This document shows positions 17,601-27,984 of a stretch of DNA of 64,000 nucleotides, piece after piece (position 1 is the first letter of the stretch; each line of letters starts with the position of its first letter). The DNA comes from Thereva unica (taxonomy: Eukaryota > Arthropoda > Insecta > Diptera > Therevidae): the NCBI GenBank assembly GCA_949987705.1, contig OX465284.1, positions 112,327,163-112,391,162 on the forward strand, given 5' to 3'. The notes under the pieces were generated by a model that did not search any database, was not told where the DNA came from, and was given only the letters and a program-made list of their open reading frames with translations. The position numbers and the translations under genes are program-made.

Positions 17601-20600
17601 GAATGTAAAGAGGGAAGAAGAAAGAAGGAAAGTTATGTAGGTGCGAAAGTGGAAAAGGCGAAGAACCGTGGGGTTGGCCGGGATTCGAACCCGGTACCTC
17701 TGGGATGGTAGCCAGACGCCTTACTCCCTAAGCTACGGAGGCCCCTTGATCATGATTGAATCAAAGATGCATTGAGTGAGTTTTACATCAACATCAAATG
17801 GGTTAAGCTCAGAGGTATGAATGCCTAGAGGCCGAAGGTTAGACCAAAGTTGCTTAGGGGACAGACCAGGATCAAGTTTCTTATTATTCTTTTTCTTTAA
17901 CGGCTCTACAACCAGGATTCAGTCCTGGCCTCTCGCACTGTTCTCTCCACCGGTCCCGATTCTTAAGTCGATGTCATCCAGTTTGGCATCCCTAAGCTCT
18001 GAGCGTCCGGTTTTCTCCATCCTTCCAGCGAAGGTTGGGTCTTCCTCGCTGTCGCACCTCATAGGTCTTACCGCAGGGAACTTTCCGGAACATCTTCACT
18101 CATACGAGCTAGATACCCTGCCCACCGGAGCTTTATTTTCTTCACAACAGCTATGTCGCGGTAGTGCTTGTAGATCTCATCATTGTAAAGTCTCCGGAAT
18201 CGTCCTTCCTCGCATACGGGGCCACCAATCCTCCGCAGTATTTTCCTCTCGAACACGGCCAAGAGGTTTGAGTGCTTTTTGCTAAACACCCGCGTTTCAG
18301 ATGCATATGTGAGAACCGGTAAGACCATCGTCTTATACAGTAAAAGTTTAGACGTTATGGTTAGATGCTTGTATTTAAAAAGCCTTGGCAGACTATAGTA
18401 GGCTTTGTTGGCTTTTAGCAGTCGTGCGCGTATTTCTGGTTCCATTCTGTTGACGGCTGCTACTATTGACCCAAGGTAGGTAAATGATTTAACCACTTCA
18501 AACTCGTGTTGCTCTACCTTGATTGTGGGGCGAATGTTAGGTGTTCTTGTAGATGAGGCCACCATGTACTTTGTTTTGCTTTCGTTAATGTGCAGTTCCA
18601 GATTTCCTGCCGCTTGCTCAATCTGAATGAAAGCTTCTTGTACAGCTGTTGTTGTTCTTCAAGTTGGATCAAGTTTACGGGATAAAATTTTAACACTAAA
18701 TTGATGGATGTATCAGTGAGAACATCAAGGAGCGATGGATTATGGCAGTTCAAAAATGTGGGCATATGATTTAGAATACGCAGATCGAATGACCCCAAAA
18801 AGTATTTGAGTGTGTTCGCTCGTTCATTGGCTATCAACAGATCAACATTAAAATAGCCAGCATCAATTATGTTATCGTAACGACGGGAGAGACTTGATAC
18901 GAGACCGAAGAAGTTACAACAACAAATAAAAAACATACCTAGCAAATTCACCAACAATCCAAGCAGCAGCATATAAGACTTCAAACATAGAAGTACTTTG
19001 CGCTGACACCGGAAACGTATCTAATAAATTTGTCATTTCAGACACAGCAAACGGACGAACTGCCTGCACCCTAATTGCAACATCTAATAATTGCGTCGCT
19101 ATAACACTGCCTGTTAGAAAAAAAACATATATTATAACTTACTAATTAATAAAAGTACCTAAATATAAAACTTGCCATGTTTAGAGCCTGCCTCTAATTG
19201 AATTAGTTCTACTAAAACTGTTAAGTACCATTCGAAATTCGTAACATATTGATAAGATCCTTGCGAACAGATTTCAATTACTTTATAAAGAAGCTCATCC
19301 CTGTACGCGGATCCCTCTGCTCTCTCCATATGACCAAGTAGTCTTTTAACAATTTCCATGAGATTCTTCTTCGATACCATGCCGTATAATAGATCCAGGG
19401 CACGTAATCTAATTGATTCATCCTTATCATCCAGACAAGCTAAGATTAAATCCTTATGAGCCTGAACACTTTTTGGATGTGTTTTTAATATTTTTGACAT
19501 AGCTAATAATCCTAAGTATTTTACTGGAAAAAAAATGGGAAAAGAAAAAGAGATTTAGTGTCAGTTTATAAATAGTATCAAGGATCATTTAATTTGTTGC
19601 GAAATCAACTTACAGTTTTGATCAGAATCTTCAATTAAAATTCTTAATTTCTGTACACAAAGTTGTATCGAGGCACTGTGATTTGGCATTCCGCTACTGA
19701 TGCTTATCAAAACCGCTATTACTGTATTTATGCACTCATAGAGCAGACTCATAGCTGAGGTACTATATTTTTTTAAAATAAGCATTTGTAAGAATCAAAA
19801 TGAATTACAACCCAAAAAAGAAATAGTAGATGAATCGTTTTTAACTAAGCAAAAATTACATAACGATGTTCTTTTTTAGCAATAATGAGAATATGAGACT
19901 TGCCTATGAATTAAATTTGTGAGCGGTTCTATCAATTTCTTTCCTAGCCTTGGTTCTAAAGGAGTTAAAGCGCCAAACTGAAAAAAAACAATGCAAAGAA
20001 ATGTTTAATCGAATCGACATTCCCACAATAAAAGCCGTTTCTTGTTTTTTGGTATGTTTTGTCTAAAAAATCGATTTTACGAGTACAAAAATCTTAGCAT
20101 GATGAACATAGCAAATAAATGCTGAACAAAATAAACTAGGTACATTCATTATAGACCTTGAGATAATATCAATCAGCGGTTGGGTTAACTTTTTTCCAAT
20201 GGCAGGTTCGATTGCTGTTAAACTTGCGAACTTGAGTGTTTTTCGCGCGTAATAAAAGAGTTAAAAATTAACATTTTATGTTTGCATATTCAAATATTAA
20301 ATCAAATCAAATTAAACAATGAATCTTACCAATTTAATAATTTTTATAAGCATCCAGTTGTTTGTAGATGTTGTCATGAGTTTAAAGAATATAGGTGCTA
20401 ACGATAGATAATTCTTAGGATTCTTACGTGCTAATTCGCAAATAACATTAACGGCAGCTGATTGAACACCTGGAATTCGTGTTTCAATTAATATTTGAAT
20501 AGATTTTAGTAGAGTAGGATATACGTTACCTGGATCGGGATCCTCTAGTTTTTCTTTTAATTTTGGAAATGCTGGCCGCAGTGCTTCCGGGTAACGAAGG

Positions 20601-23600
20601 AAGACTTTATACATCATTAGGACGGCTTTCATTCTTAGATAAGGTTTAGTGGAGCTCATCTAGACGATAATAAGAGATTAATCGTTAAAATAATAATTTA
20701 AAATTAAAACATTTGTTGTTTTTAGTGCCGACATCGTGGAATTCAGAAGTAAAGTCTTGCTAATCATAATCACAATTATAATCCCTTGTTTCCTGACTTA
20801 GAGGAATGTAAACCAGCTAAAACTCCGCCGTTGTCTGGTCCAGGGTGTGAAAGGAGGAGGCTGTTCGACTTGCCGAACGGACCAGAATCGGGAGACCAAA
20901 GAAACTAGGCAAAACCGCATTTTTTAAAGCGGCACCGACAACAGTGTATCCATAGCGGGGACGACCCGTTGGGGCCGTCAGCTAAGGTATCAAAGAAGAA
21001 GAAGAAAGCAACTATAGAAGCCAGAAATAAAAAAGGAAAATATACATAAAGAGGTCGACAAGGAGCAAGAATTTGAAATACGAGGAAAGAAGAAGAACCA
21101 CAATAAACATCTGCTGGAAGAAGAACAGACAATCCCTCAACAATTACACAATCTTTAAAAAAAACAAATCTTCAGGAATTGATAACATCCCAGCAGAGTT
21201 GATCAAACAAGCAGGCGAATCAGTTTCAGCAGCTATACATGATTTACTATGCTGCATATGGAGGAACGAAAAAATGCCGGAAGATTGGGAGCAAAATATT
21301 ATCTGCCCAATACACATTAAAGGAGATATATTCAACTGTGGAAACTACAAAGGCATATCTCTTTTAAGCACAGTATATACAAAAATGACAAATATAATTA
21401 AGGCCACACTGGAACCTTATGCAGAAGCCGCAACAAGTAAATAGGGGTCGTCCATAAATTACGTGAGGAGATTTTTGCGATTTTTCGACCCCCTCCATTC
21501 TTGGTGAGATGTCGTAAGATTTGGCTCGACCTCCTCCCCCCCTAATCGAAGAGGTCGATTGAAACAACGTATTTACGGGCGTAACCACAATCTTTAAGTA
21601 TAGATAACTGATAATTCGAACTCCTTCCGCTTGCCTTTTCCGCTTGTAGTGTACACACAACTACCAAAACAAGAGCACTCATACTCAACAAGAATTTCAT
21701 TACGCAAATACTCGGCGAAGGCCCTACCTGTAGTTCTATAGTCTAATGGCCTTTTTGCAGGTCAGTGTTACTTGGGTCGTACGCCTCAGCATTCGTCGAG
21801 TCGCGCGTTTGGCTGGCCAGTGACGGCTAAACAATCGAGGGGCTACTTTCTGGCGTTCGCATAAAATTTTTGGGTAGGATTTAGCCATATCTTAAAACCA
21901 CCTTTCACGCGCAGGTCGACGGCAGGTCGTGGCCGGAAAGTTTTCGCCTTGAAGCCAAGTATCACCACACACCTCCCCGACGTCCAATTGAATGTGGCTT
22001 GCAGACCACAAAAACTGACAAAAATCTTTATGGGGGCATTTGTCGTTAGTTTGTGCCTGAAGATCTGGGGTGATAGCAAGTAAGTTGTTTCAAACGACCT
22101 CTTCATACAAAAAAACACTTAAATTTACGTGCTACCACCTCAGAGCTTCTATTCAGTCTCAAGCCGAGAAATTATGGCACAAATTCAAGCCATATCCACT
22201 CGGAAATGAAAGTAAGGTGCGAACTAAGCACGAAAACCATTCATACTCGCGTTCGCGCTTGTTCGCGGGTGTTCATGGCGTGAATCTGGAGTCGTGAACA
22301 GATTGGCGCGGAGCCGGTGACGGCGACCGCCTGCGAGAGGATTTCCCATACATTTAATTTCTCTGCGCTGCTTTAAAGGTTTTCCCAGACACTAATCTGT
22401 TTGTGCCTTTAGAGTTTTCGTTGAGGCCATGAACTTTTCTGCACTTGAACTAACAACCTGTTATGCTAAACGGTCGTCTTAGCCTGGATAGGCCGGATAC
22501 CTGAAGTCTTCATCCCTCTGTCAGACTGAGAATTGTGTGGCCTTTATCGGGCCGTGCCTGTCGACCTGGCCTGCCGGCGGCCTGTAAGTAAATGGAGGTC
22601 TTTAGTGGAGAAAAATGTGTTTTCTAGCGATTTTGCACTGTTTCTTGAGGGAAAAAATTAGGTGATAGAAGGAAGAAGCTGATGGAGGCCAAGGCTCGAA
22701 TTGGGCTGTAGAGCTATCGAACAAGACGAGGAAGAAGTTTCCTGACTTATTTTTACCCCCCATAGACAAATAACGATTTCTAAAATTCTGATCTGTTTAT
22801 GGATTGATTACCCAAATCAACGAAGTACCCTTCATTAGTAAATAAAAAGACCAAAAAGCACTAATAGTGCAACAATTTATTACTTACCAAAGTCATAATA
22901 TCATTTGCTAAATCTCTCGACAAATCAGCGGATATGAAACAACTCAACCCGCTAAGAGCAACACCCGCATCATATTGATTCTGTGAGTTTAAATCCTTGC
23001 GAATCATATTGGTTGTAAGCATTAACAGCTGAAACGTTAAAATGTTTAAATCCGTGCACCCCGAATCAGATAAATACTTACTTCACTATCTGGGTGAAAG
23101 CATTGGCTTGCCGCTAAGTATCCAACCCTCTTGCACGTAAATTTTGATGAGCTCATTACTTCTATAATATTGAATCCTGCCCATGATATATCGTACCCGA
23201 GCATTTGAATCTAAAATTAGATGTTTTTTTTAAAGAGTTTTAAGAGCCAATATTGAAAGGAGACTCGTGCTAAAGTAGGTCGTTTTAAGTGTTTTAGCAC
23301 TTACATATATTCCTCAGTACTTACATAGGTCAACTTTGAGACCGCATTACATTTTACATTTATATTATCTTGCCGCAGTTCCTGCTTGATTTCTTCAATG
23401 CATTGAGCTATATATTTGGCCTAGAAATGGAAATTTAGAGTGTTTTACTTAACATAATTGTTTTGCACATTTTGTATCGATATCTATGGGCATTGAAGAG
23501 GCAAACGTGCGCAACCTTCCGTAAAAAAAGTGGAAGAGGAGCAAAATTCTTGTGTGTTTCAAGATGTTAGTTATGATATTGGTAGTTTTAAGTTAGGTAT

Positions 23601-23973
23601 CAAAACGGGGGAAGGGAATAAATTCAATTCATTTTGCTACAATGCATGAATCATATTTTAAAACTACACAATTATTGTGTCAACATTTACATAAATTAAT
23701 ACAACAAATTGGTGCAGTGTACTTTCTTCAGTACGCCCCCATGTTCCTCTTATGACTACAAAAAAAAATATAATGCCACTAATCCTTTCTTAAAAGATTA
23801 AGCCTTTCTCTAATGTATTTAATTGATTTATCGGGGTAAAAGTAGAACTTTCCCAAGGTCTAGTTTAATTTAATTACCTCATTGTCTTTATTGTTGCGAA
23901 TTCCTCGGACAAGATCTGTCAAATTTTTATCAAACATTCGCTCGAAATTCCCCTTCACTTTTTTAAGAGCCAT
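14654..23973 (-). CDS. g: AP-3 complex subunit delta (garnet)
   Basis: Large subunit of the AP-3 adaptor, which sorts cargo from endosomes to lysosomes and pigment granules. Exons (minus order): 23878..23973, 23325..23420, 23082..23210, 22888..23028, 20530..20659, 20330..20469, then either 20157..20230 or 19904..19977, 19614..19762, 19176..19523, 18939..19110, 16255..16411, 15600..16191, 15302..15430, 15114..15246, 14654..15050. All phases fit, giving about 960 residues. Start MALKKVKGNFERMFDKNLTD. HEAT trunk motifs: MLGYDISWAGFNIIEVMSSS, KLKEKLEDPDPGVQSAAVNV, SAMSLLYECINTVIAVL and CLDDKDESIRLRALDLLYGM. Hinge: LFAGDLNPVAPKAQRKV, EELERRKEARLIEQSNNPHY and a Lys-rich tail. Vertebrate AP-3 delta is about 1150 residues and carries a folded C-terminal domain; here the frame stops after ISTPSKEVF, with a poly(A) hexamer 17 nt later. 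Large introns hold retroelements. Confidence 0.95.
17085..17480. other. Unassigned low-coding stretch in AP-3 delta intron
   Basis: An open frame of about 80 codons exists on the plus strand from 17199, but I recognise no domain. 16500-17080 next to it is also without an identifiable feature. Probably repeat debris. Confidence 0.3.
17500..17755 (-). mobile_element. tRNA-derived SINE
   Basis: Minus strand. The head (17745 down to about 17670) has a pol III A box (tagcttagggag) and a perfect B box inside ccgggttcgaatcccgg, and an anticodon-arm-like tctgg...ccaga. The acceptor stem does not close: 5' ggggcct cannot pair along its length with the 3' ccaaccc. This is a tRNA-like SINE head rather than a working tRNA. 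A Py-rich body follows to about 17500. It sits in AP-3 delta intron 10, inside or beside a jockey-like fragment. Confidence 0.6.
17756..18935 (-). mobile_element. Jockey-like endonuclease fragment, split by an RTE insertion
   Basis: Minus strand in AP-3 delta intron 10. The upstream half (18935-18677) reads DAGYFNVDLLIANERANTLK, then NHMPTFLNCHNPSLLDVLTD, as in jockey/CR1 endonucleases (GDFNxDL ... PTxxxSLLDxxLT). The downstream half (17879-17756) reads LDPGLSPKQLWSNLRPLG, the linker after the endonuclease. Between them lies the RTE fragment 17880-18665. The direct repeat ggatcaagttt occurs at 17869-17879 and 18666-18676. Confidence 0.65.
17880..18665 (-). mobile_element. RTE-like retrotransposon 3' fragment nested in jockey-like element
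   Basis: A nearly open minus-strand frame reads FIQIEQAAGNLELHINESKT, VVKSFTYLGSIVAAVNRM, KLLLYKTMVLPVLTYASE and FERKILRRIGGPV then KLRWAGYLARM, the thumb and C-terminal region of RTE-type reverse transcriptases. It is 5'-truncated and flanked by an 11-bp target-site duplication, so it inserted by target-primed reverse transcription fairly recently compared with its host element. Confidence 0.75.
19904..19977 (-). other. g: AP-3 delta alternative exon 6B (conserved version)
   Basis: A 74-nt exon with 24 codons plus two bases, reading FGALTPLEPRLGKKL then IEPLTNLIH, which matches the sequence found at this place in animal AP-3 delta. Acceptor tttcag; the donor is GC (catag/gcaagt). It joins the same flanking exons, in the same phase, as exon 6A at 20157..20230. 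Using both or neither would break the frame (148 or 0 nt instead of 74). Confidence 0.85.
20157..20230 (-). other. g: AP-3 delta alternative exon 6A (divergent version)
   Basis: A second 74-nt exon, 179 nt before 6B in transcript order, reading FASLTAIEPAIGKKL then TQPLIDIIS. It keeps the LT-x-x-EP-x-x-GKKL-x-x-PL frame of 6B, has no stop, and has acceptor ctcaag and a GT donor (tcaag/gtctat). The length and both phases equal those of 6B, so the pair looks like a tandem duplicated, mutually exclusive exon. The acceptor has a poor pyrimidine tract, which could make it regulated. Confidence 0.8.
20470..20529 (-). other. g: 60-nt in-frame intron in AP-3 delta
   Basis: The conserved sequence DPDPGVQSAAVNV is split by 60 nt starting gtaacg and ending attccag. 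The segment is divisible by three and has no stop codon (it would read NVYPTLLKSIQILIETRIPG), so unspliced mRNA would encode a 20-residue insertion. Homologues lack these residues, which is why I call it an intron. Confidence 0.8.
20860..21010 (+). mobile_element. RTE-like 3' end fragment
   Basis: Intron 4 of AP-3 delta. The end tcagctaaggtatcaaagaa followed by gaagaag repeats resembles the 3' end seen on the minus strand near 54910 (ccagctaatggatcaaagaa). Short and degenerate. Confidence 0.45.
21060..21445 (+). mobile_element. RTE-like reverse transcriptase N-terminal fragment
   Basis: An open plus-strand frame reads KKNKSSGIDNIPAELIKQAG, then WRNEKMPEDWEQNIICPIH and GDIFNCGNYKGISLLST, the conserved start of an RTE-type RT (KAPGxDGIPAELxK ... 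IPxDWxxxIIxPIxKKGDxxxCxNYRGIxLL). It stops abruptly at about 21445, where sequence beginning ggggtcgtccataaattacg starts. Confidence 0.75.
21548..22106. repeat. Candidate inverted-repeat element
   Basis: gaagaggtcgattgaaacaa near 21548 and its near-complement ttgtttcaaacgacctcttc at 22085-22104 form imperfect terminal inverted repeats of about 27 bp. A related single arm (ttggttcaatcgacctccaa) is at about 32838. No transposase is seen inside. 22115-22880 beyond it holds GC-rich repeat-like sequence without a gene. Confidence 0.4.
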
Positions 23974-23984
23974 AATTCAACTTT

Positions 23985-25850
23985 TTCAATTCATATATTT
24001 ACATTTATATGAGATACTTTTCACCAATAATTCATTAAAAACTTTGATATAAAATTTTCCCTTCCTATATAAAAGGCTAATCAGCAAAAACACTTCTTTA
24101 ATTGCTGACTGCCACTGGCAAATTACACTAAATGTAAGATCTGTCAAAGTGATAATCCGCCATATTCCCAGTGCCGGCCACGTAAAATTGCTTTATTATT
24201 GCCAGATGTTAAATTAATTATGGAAAATATTTAAAAAAAATGATTGAAAAAATATGATTTTTTTCTGAATTTGATCTATTTTGTATTTCTCATAGATGAA
24301 AATATTATATTATATATAAAATGAAGTACATAACGAGTTAATTATACATATACTCCGAAATAAGCTTGAACAGTTTCAAACGTTTAACAGAGAATATACT
24401 CCGCAAATGTGGCTAGCCCTGCATTGAAGCCATAACAAAAACATGAAGTGGCCATACTGATTGCAAAATGAAGTTGGTTGCATTTGTCGTTTTTGCAGAA
24501 GGACGTTATCACCTCGGACATTGCAAAAGTGTACGGAAGTGTTTTGGTGTTTTTTATATTTTCAAATAGGTTTCAAATCCTCTGAAATAAGAGTATAAAG
24601 AAGAAGTGATAGTTTTCAATTGTAAGTACGTAAAGAAATTCTCTATTATTACATGATATAGCATTTGTAAGTGATTGGAGCACTTTGGGGATGATTTTGT
24701 GGAGATGTAGTTAGTTCAAGGGTTTGTCTACTTTTCCAAAGGATCTTTTCTAAGATAAATATCATCGAGACTTAAATTACGGGCTATTAAATAAATGGTT
24801 AGAGTTCAAACTTTCTGGCTCGAAGATTTGAGCTAATTTCACTGTCAATTTCTGTCCTGTTTTTTTGGGGTTTCTCAAGAGCTTTGAGACGTTTAAGGCA
24901 GGTAAAAGAGGAAAGATTCAAGGAGTTCTGATATAAAACAGGAAATATTACAGCATTCATACTATATTATACTATTTATATCACAGAATTTAGATTGACA
25001 TCCAAAAAGCTCTTTTTTTACATAGCTAAAAGGCGGCCCCAATGATATTTTGGCTCCGGGGCCCGCAAAAAGATGTTGCGGCTCCTGGTGACGTCATGGT
25101 AGTAAGTTTAGTTCGAAGGATCGAGTTTCAGGTTACGTCGAATCAGGACGGTGTTAAAAGAGATGACGATGAACCCACCGTTTGAGTTCTTGCATATTGT
25201 GGGAGTTCAGAAGTAGGGACTGTTAAAGATTACTCCACAGTTGACTTGTTCTATTTAGAAACGAATTCCTAATTCGTAAAGTGTGCGAAAAGGGGGAGCT
25301 GCAGGAAGGGGGAATGAGCGGAACTGACGAAATTTTGTTGCTGGTATAGGTTTGCTGTGGAGGCAGGAGAGTGTTTTAATTCGATGGAGTAATCGCTATG
25401 ATAGTATTCCTACGATGGCTCAAACGATCTCGTCGTGGGCTAAACTGTGCCGTTTCCGATAAGTTGGACGGCTTTTTTGTTGTTTACGTAACCACGCCAA
25501 GGTGGGTTTCGAAGCACGCCCCCAAATAAGCGAGTAGAGAGAAGGGAGAAGAGGTCGAATGTAGGATTTCTATATTGCAGCTGGGGATCAAATGGTAGTA
25601 ACGGCCTCAGGGACCTTTGCTGGTGCCGGTACATCAAAGAGAAAAATCCTGAGAAACGCTTCTACGCGATCTTTCGATATGCTACCGAATCCTACCTCAA
25701 CCTCCACGAAGATCGTGACTTTACATCGGGTGACCCCTGGATACTCTTTTCTATACAAGAGTAACAGACTGAAGAGGGTGAACAGCGAGTGTTTCGCGCT
25801 TCAAAATGAAGCAAACACCGAACTGGTCCTCCAAGTTGGGGGTTAGGCGG
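23985..25850. other. g: Gene-free stretch upstream of AP-3 delta
   Basis: Contains the AP-3 delta promoter (immediately above 23973) and AT-rich sequence. From about 25400 it grades into the 5' part of an RTE-like element. No exon could be supported. Confidence 0.4.
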
Positions 25851-25879
25851 CAGGCTGACTGGCAACGACTCTGACAACG

Positions 25880-27150
25880 GAATATGAAATTCGATCTTGG
25901 AGCATGGAACGTCAGGACGTTCAGGACTGATTCTGGACTTCAAGCCAATAAGCAATAGAATATGCACGCTTCGCATTTAAACAAGGCTACATAACATTAG
26001 TCTTATAAACGTCCACGCGCCCACAGAAGAGAAGACGGACGAGGAGAAAGAGGCATTCTACCAAGAGCTAACAAAGGTCATCAGGTAAATACTCTCAAAT
26101 GATATTAAAATGGTGCTTGGAGATATGAATGCCAAAGTAGGAAAAGAAGAGGAGTTCCTAGGAGTCAAAGGAAAGCATAATCTACACAACGCTACCAATA
26201 ACAATGGTAGTGGATTGATCTCAAACTAAATGGTAGTAAGTTCATCAATGCTCCCGCACAAGAATATCCATAAGATGACGTGGCAGTCACCAGGCGGGGT
26301 AACTAATTATCAAATTGACCACGTCTTAATTGAGAGGAGAGGTCACGAGTATACTGGATGTAAGAACAATGAGAGGAGCCTGCTGTGGCTCGGACCACTA
26401 TCTAGTCAAGGTGAAATTGAGAACCCGGAAAGCAACCAAAACACACAAAGGACAAGCACAACAACAGGTACGAAATAGACAAGGTAAAAGTGGAAGAAAG
26501 AAGAGATGCCTATCAGAACGCTTTCGTACAAAACCTGAGAGAAGGGAGAGCCCGACATCAACAACAAATGGGAAAAACTGAAAAACAGCGTAAAGGAGGC
26601 AGCAGTAGAGAACCAAGGCTGGGCCCCCAGACATACTAGAATTGACTGGTTTGATCAGGATTGTAGAGCCGCAATAGAAGAACGAAAGCTGAGCCGCGGG
26701 GAGTACATCGTAAGGCCTAAAAGAGCAAGGATGGAAGTCTTTAAGCTAAAAAAGAAGAACTGCAGACAAGCTGTGCAGGAAGAAGAGAGAGTATCTAAAG
26801 AGGAGAATCCTACAGATGCAGGAAGTTTCAGTTAAGAACGGATATCTGTAGGGACATAGATAAGAACCTATTAGCAGACTCTGATAAGATAAAGGAAAGA
26901 TGGAGACAATATTTTCAAAAATTATTGAATCCAACCCCAAGAATGAACGAAAACACACAGCAGGAGGCAATTGTAATCCATCAAGATAATAATCCAATAG
27001 AACCACCGACATTGGATGAGGTGCGTGAAGCTGTGAAAAAGAAAAAAAGCAACAAATCGCCAACTTTAATAAAAACTAACAGACTGATACTAGCCGGCCA
27101 CGTAATCAAGATGATGGACAATTGTATCCCTCCCGAAGCTGATGGAGAAG
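25880..27150 (+). mobile_element. Degenerate RTE-like retrotransposon, endonuclease region
   Basis: With many stops and frame changes the plus strand reads KFDLGAWNVRTF, INVHAPTEE..KEAFYQEL, IKMVLGDMNAKVGKEEEFLG, NATNNNGSGLISN, MTWQSPGGVTNYQIDHVLIE, the ordered motifs of an RTE/BovB-type endonuclease (NVRT, HAPTE, GDxNAKVG, NGxRL, TWxSPDGxxxNQIDH). The RT domain is barely represented (about 27000-27060) before it breaks off. Confidence 0.75.
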
Positions 27151-27454
27151 GAGATGGATAGACGAGGTGCTTGCACTTCTTAAGAAATCTTAAGGAATGG
27201 GTCAGAAGTGGCTGGCAATATGTTGCACGTTTTAATGGAAATAATGTAGAAGTTCGTGTTAAAAGCCTTGAATTCATCATTCTTCACGAACACAATCGAT
27301 GTGTTCAATGTCCTTGGTGATTAAGTTGGGTAGTAGTCTGCGGTTATAGAAACAGGCGCAACGTAACGTAGAGTGGCAAAGCTTTGAAGGGGCTGGAAAG
27401 GACAGAGAGTAAGTTATTTATGAAAATTAGAGAAATCGTGGGGTGGCTAGGAAA

Positions 27455-27690
27455 CACTGGCAGAGATACCGAGACGCTTACATTTGATACCAACTAATAC
27501 TATGTTGATTGAACAGTCAGAATGTTTTCTAGAATTGAATCAAAAGCAATACCTTGGCATTTAGCTAACAGAGCATGGTTTCGACTCGATCAAAAGCTTT
27601 GGAGATATCCAGAGCAAACAAACTGGAATCACCAAGTTGGTGCATACTTTTGTTGAGCTGTTCTGCTAGACACATTAAAAGACCCCCGGT
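27455..27690 (-). mobile_element. CR1-like reverse transcriptase fragment
   Basis: Minus strand reads LAEQLNKSMHQLGDSSLFAL then DISKAFDRVETML, RT motif A of CR1/L2-type elements (LDISKAFDRVxH). Only this short block is present. Confidence 0.55.
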
Positions 27691-27963
27691 GGTCCTCTTT
27701 TAGTTCTGTAGACGTGCTGCTTGTCATATAGGATGTGGTTAGACTCGTAGAATCGGGCAAAACTTACAAACAAGTAGTTTACGAAAGTAGACAAAAAGCA
27801 GGACCAGGCAACGAAATATACATGGAGACTCATGCAATAGGAAACAAAAATAATATTAAAGCTTCTTTCCTCAAGAAGAATAGGATGAGATTTAGATGTT
27901 TTAGAAGCCCTTCTGTTCCCACAAGGAAGTAATAAAAACAATACAACTTAGCTTAAGTATACG

Positions 27964-27969
27964 TTTATT
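27964..27969 (-). promoter_or_regulatory. Cbs: Polyadenylation signal of CBS
   Basis: aataaa on the minus strand, 15 nt after the CBS stop codon at 27985. Confidence 0.55.
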
Positions 27970-27984
27970 AAATTAAAAAAAAAA

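Noticed and set aside
17670..17745. A functional tRNA gene on the minus strand
   Set aside because: The T arm and B box are perfect but the acceptor stem cannot pair beyond three or four bases and the anticodon loop is irregular; it continues into a SINE-like body.
18514..18984. A 156-codon minus-strand frame with an N-terminal hydrophobic run as a gene
   Set aside because: Its start lies in AP-3 delta exon 9 and intron in the wrong frame, the middle is a jockey-like endonuclease and the end is the RTE copy.
20470..20529. The 20 residues between DPDPG and VQSAAV as normal coding sequence
   Set aside because: They have gt...ag ends and are absent from homologues that are otherwise nearly identical around the site.
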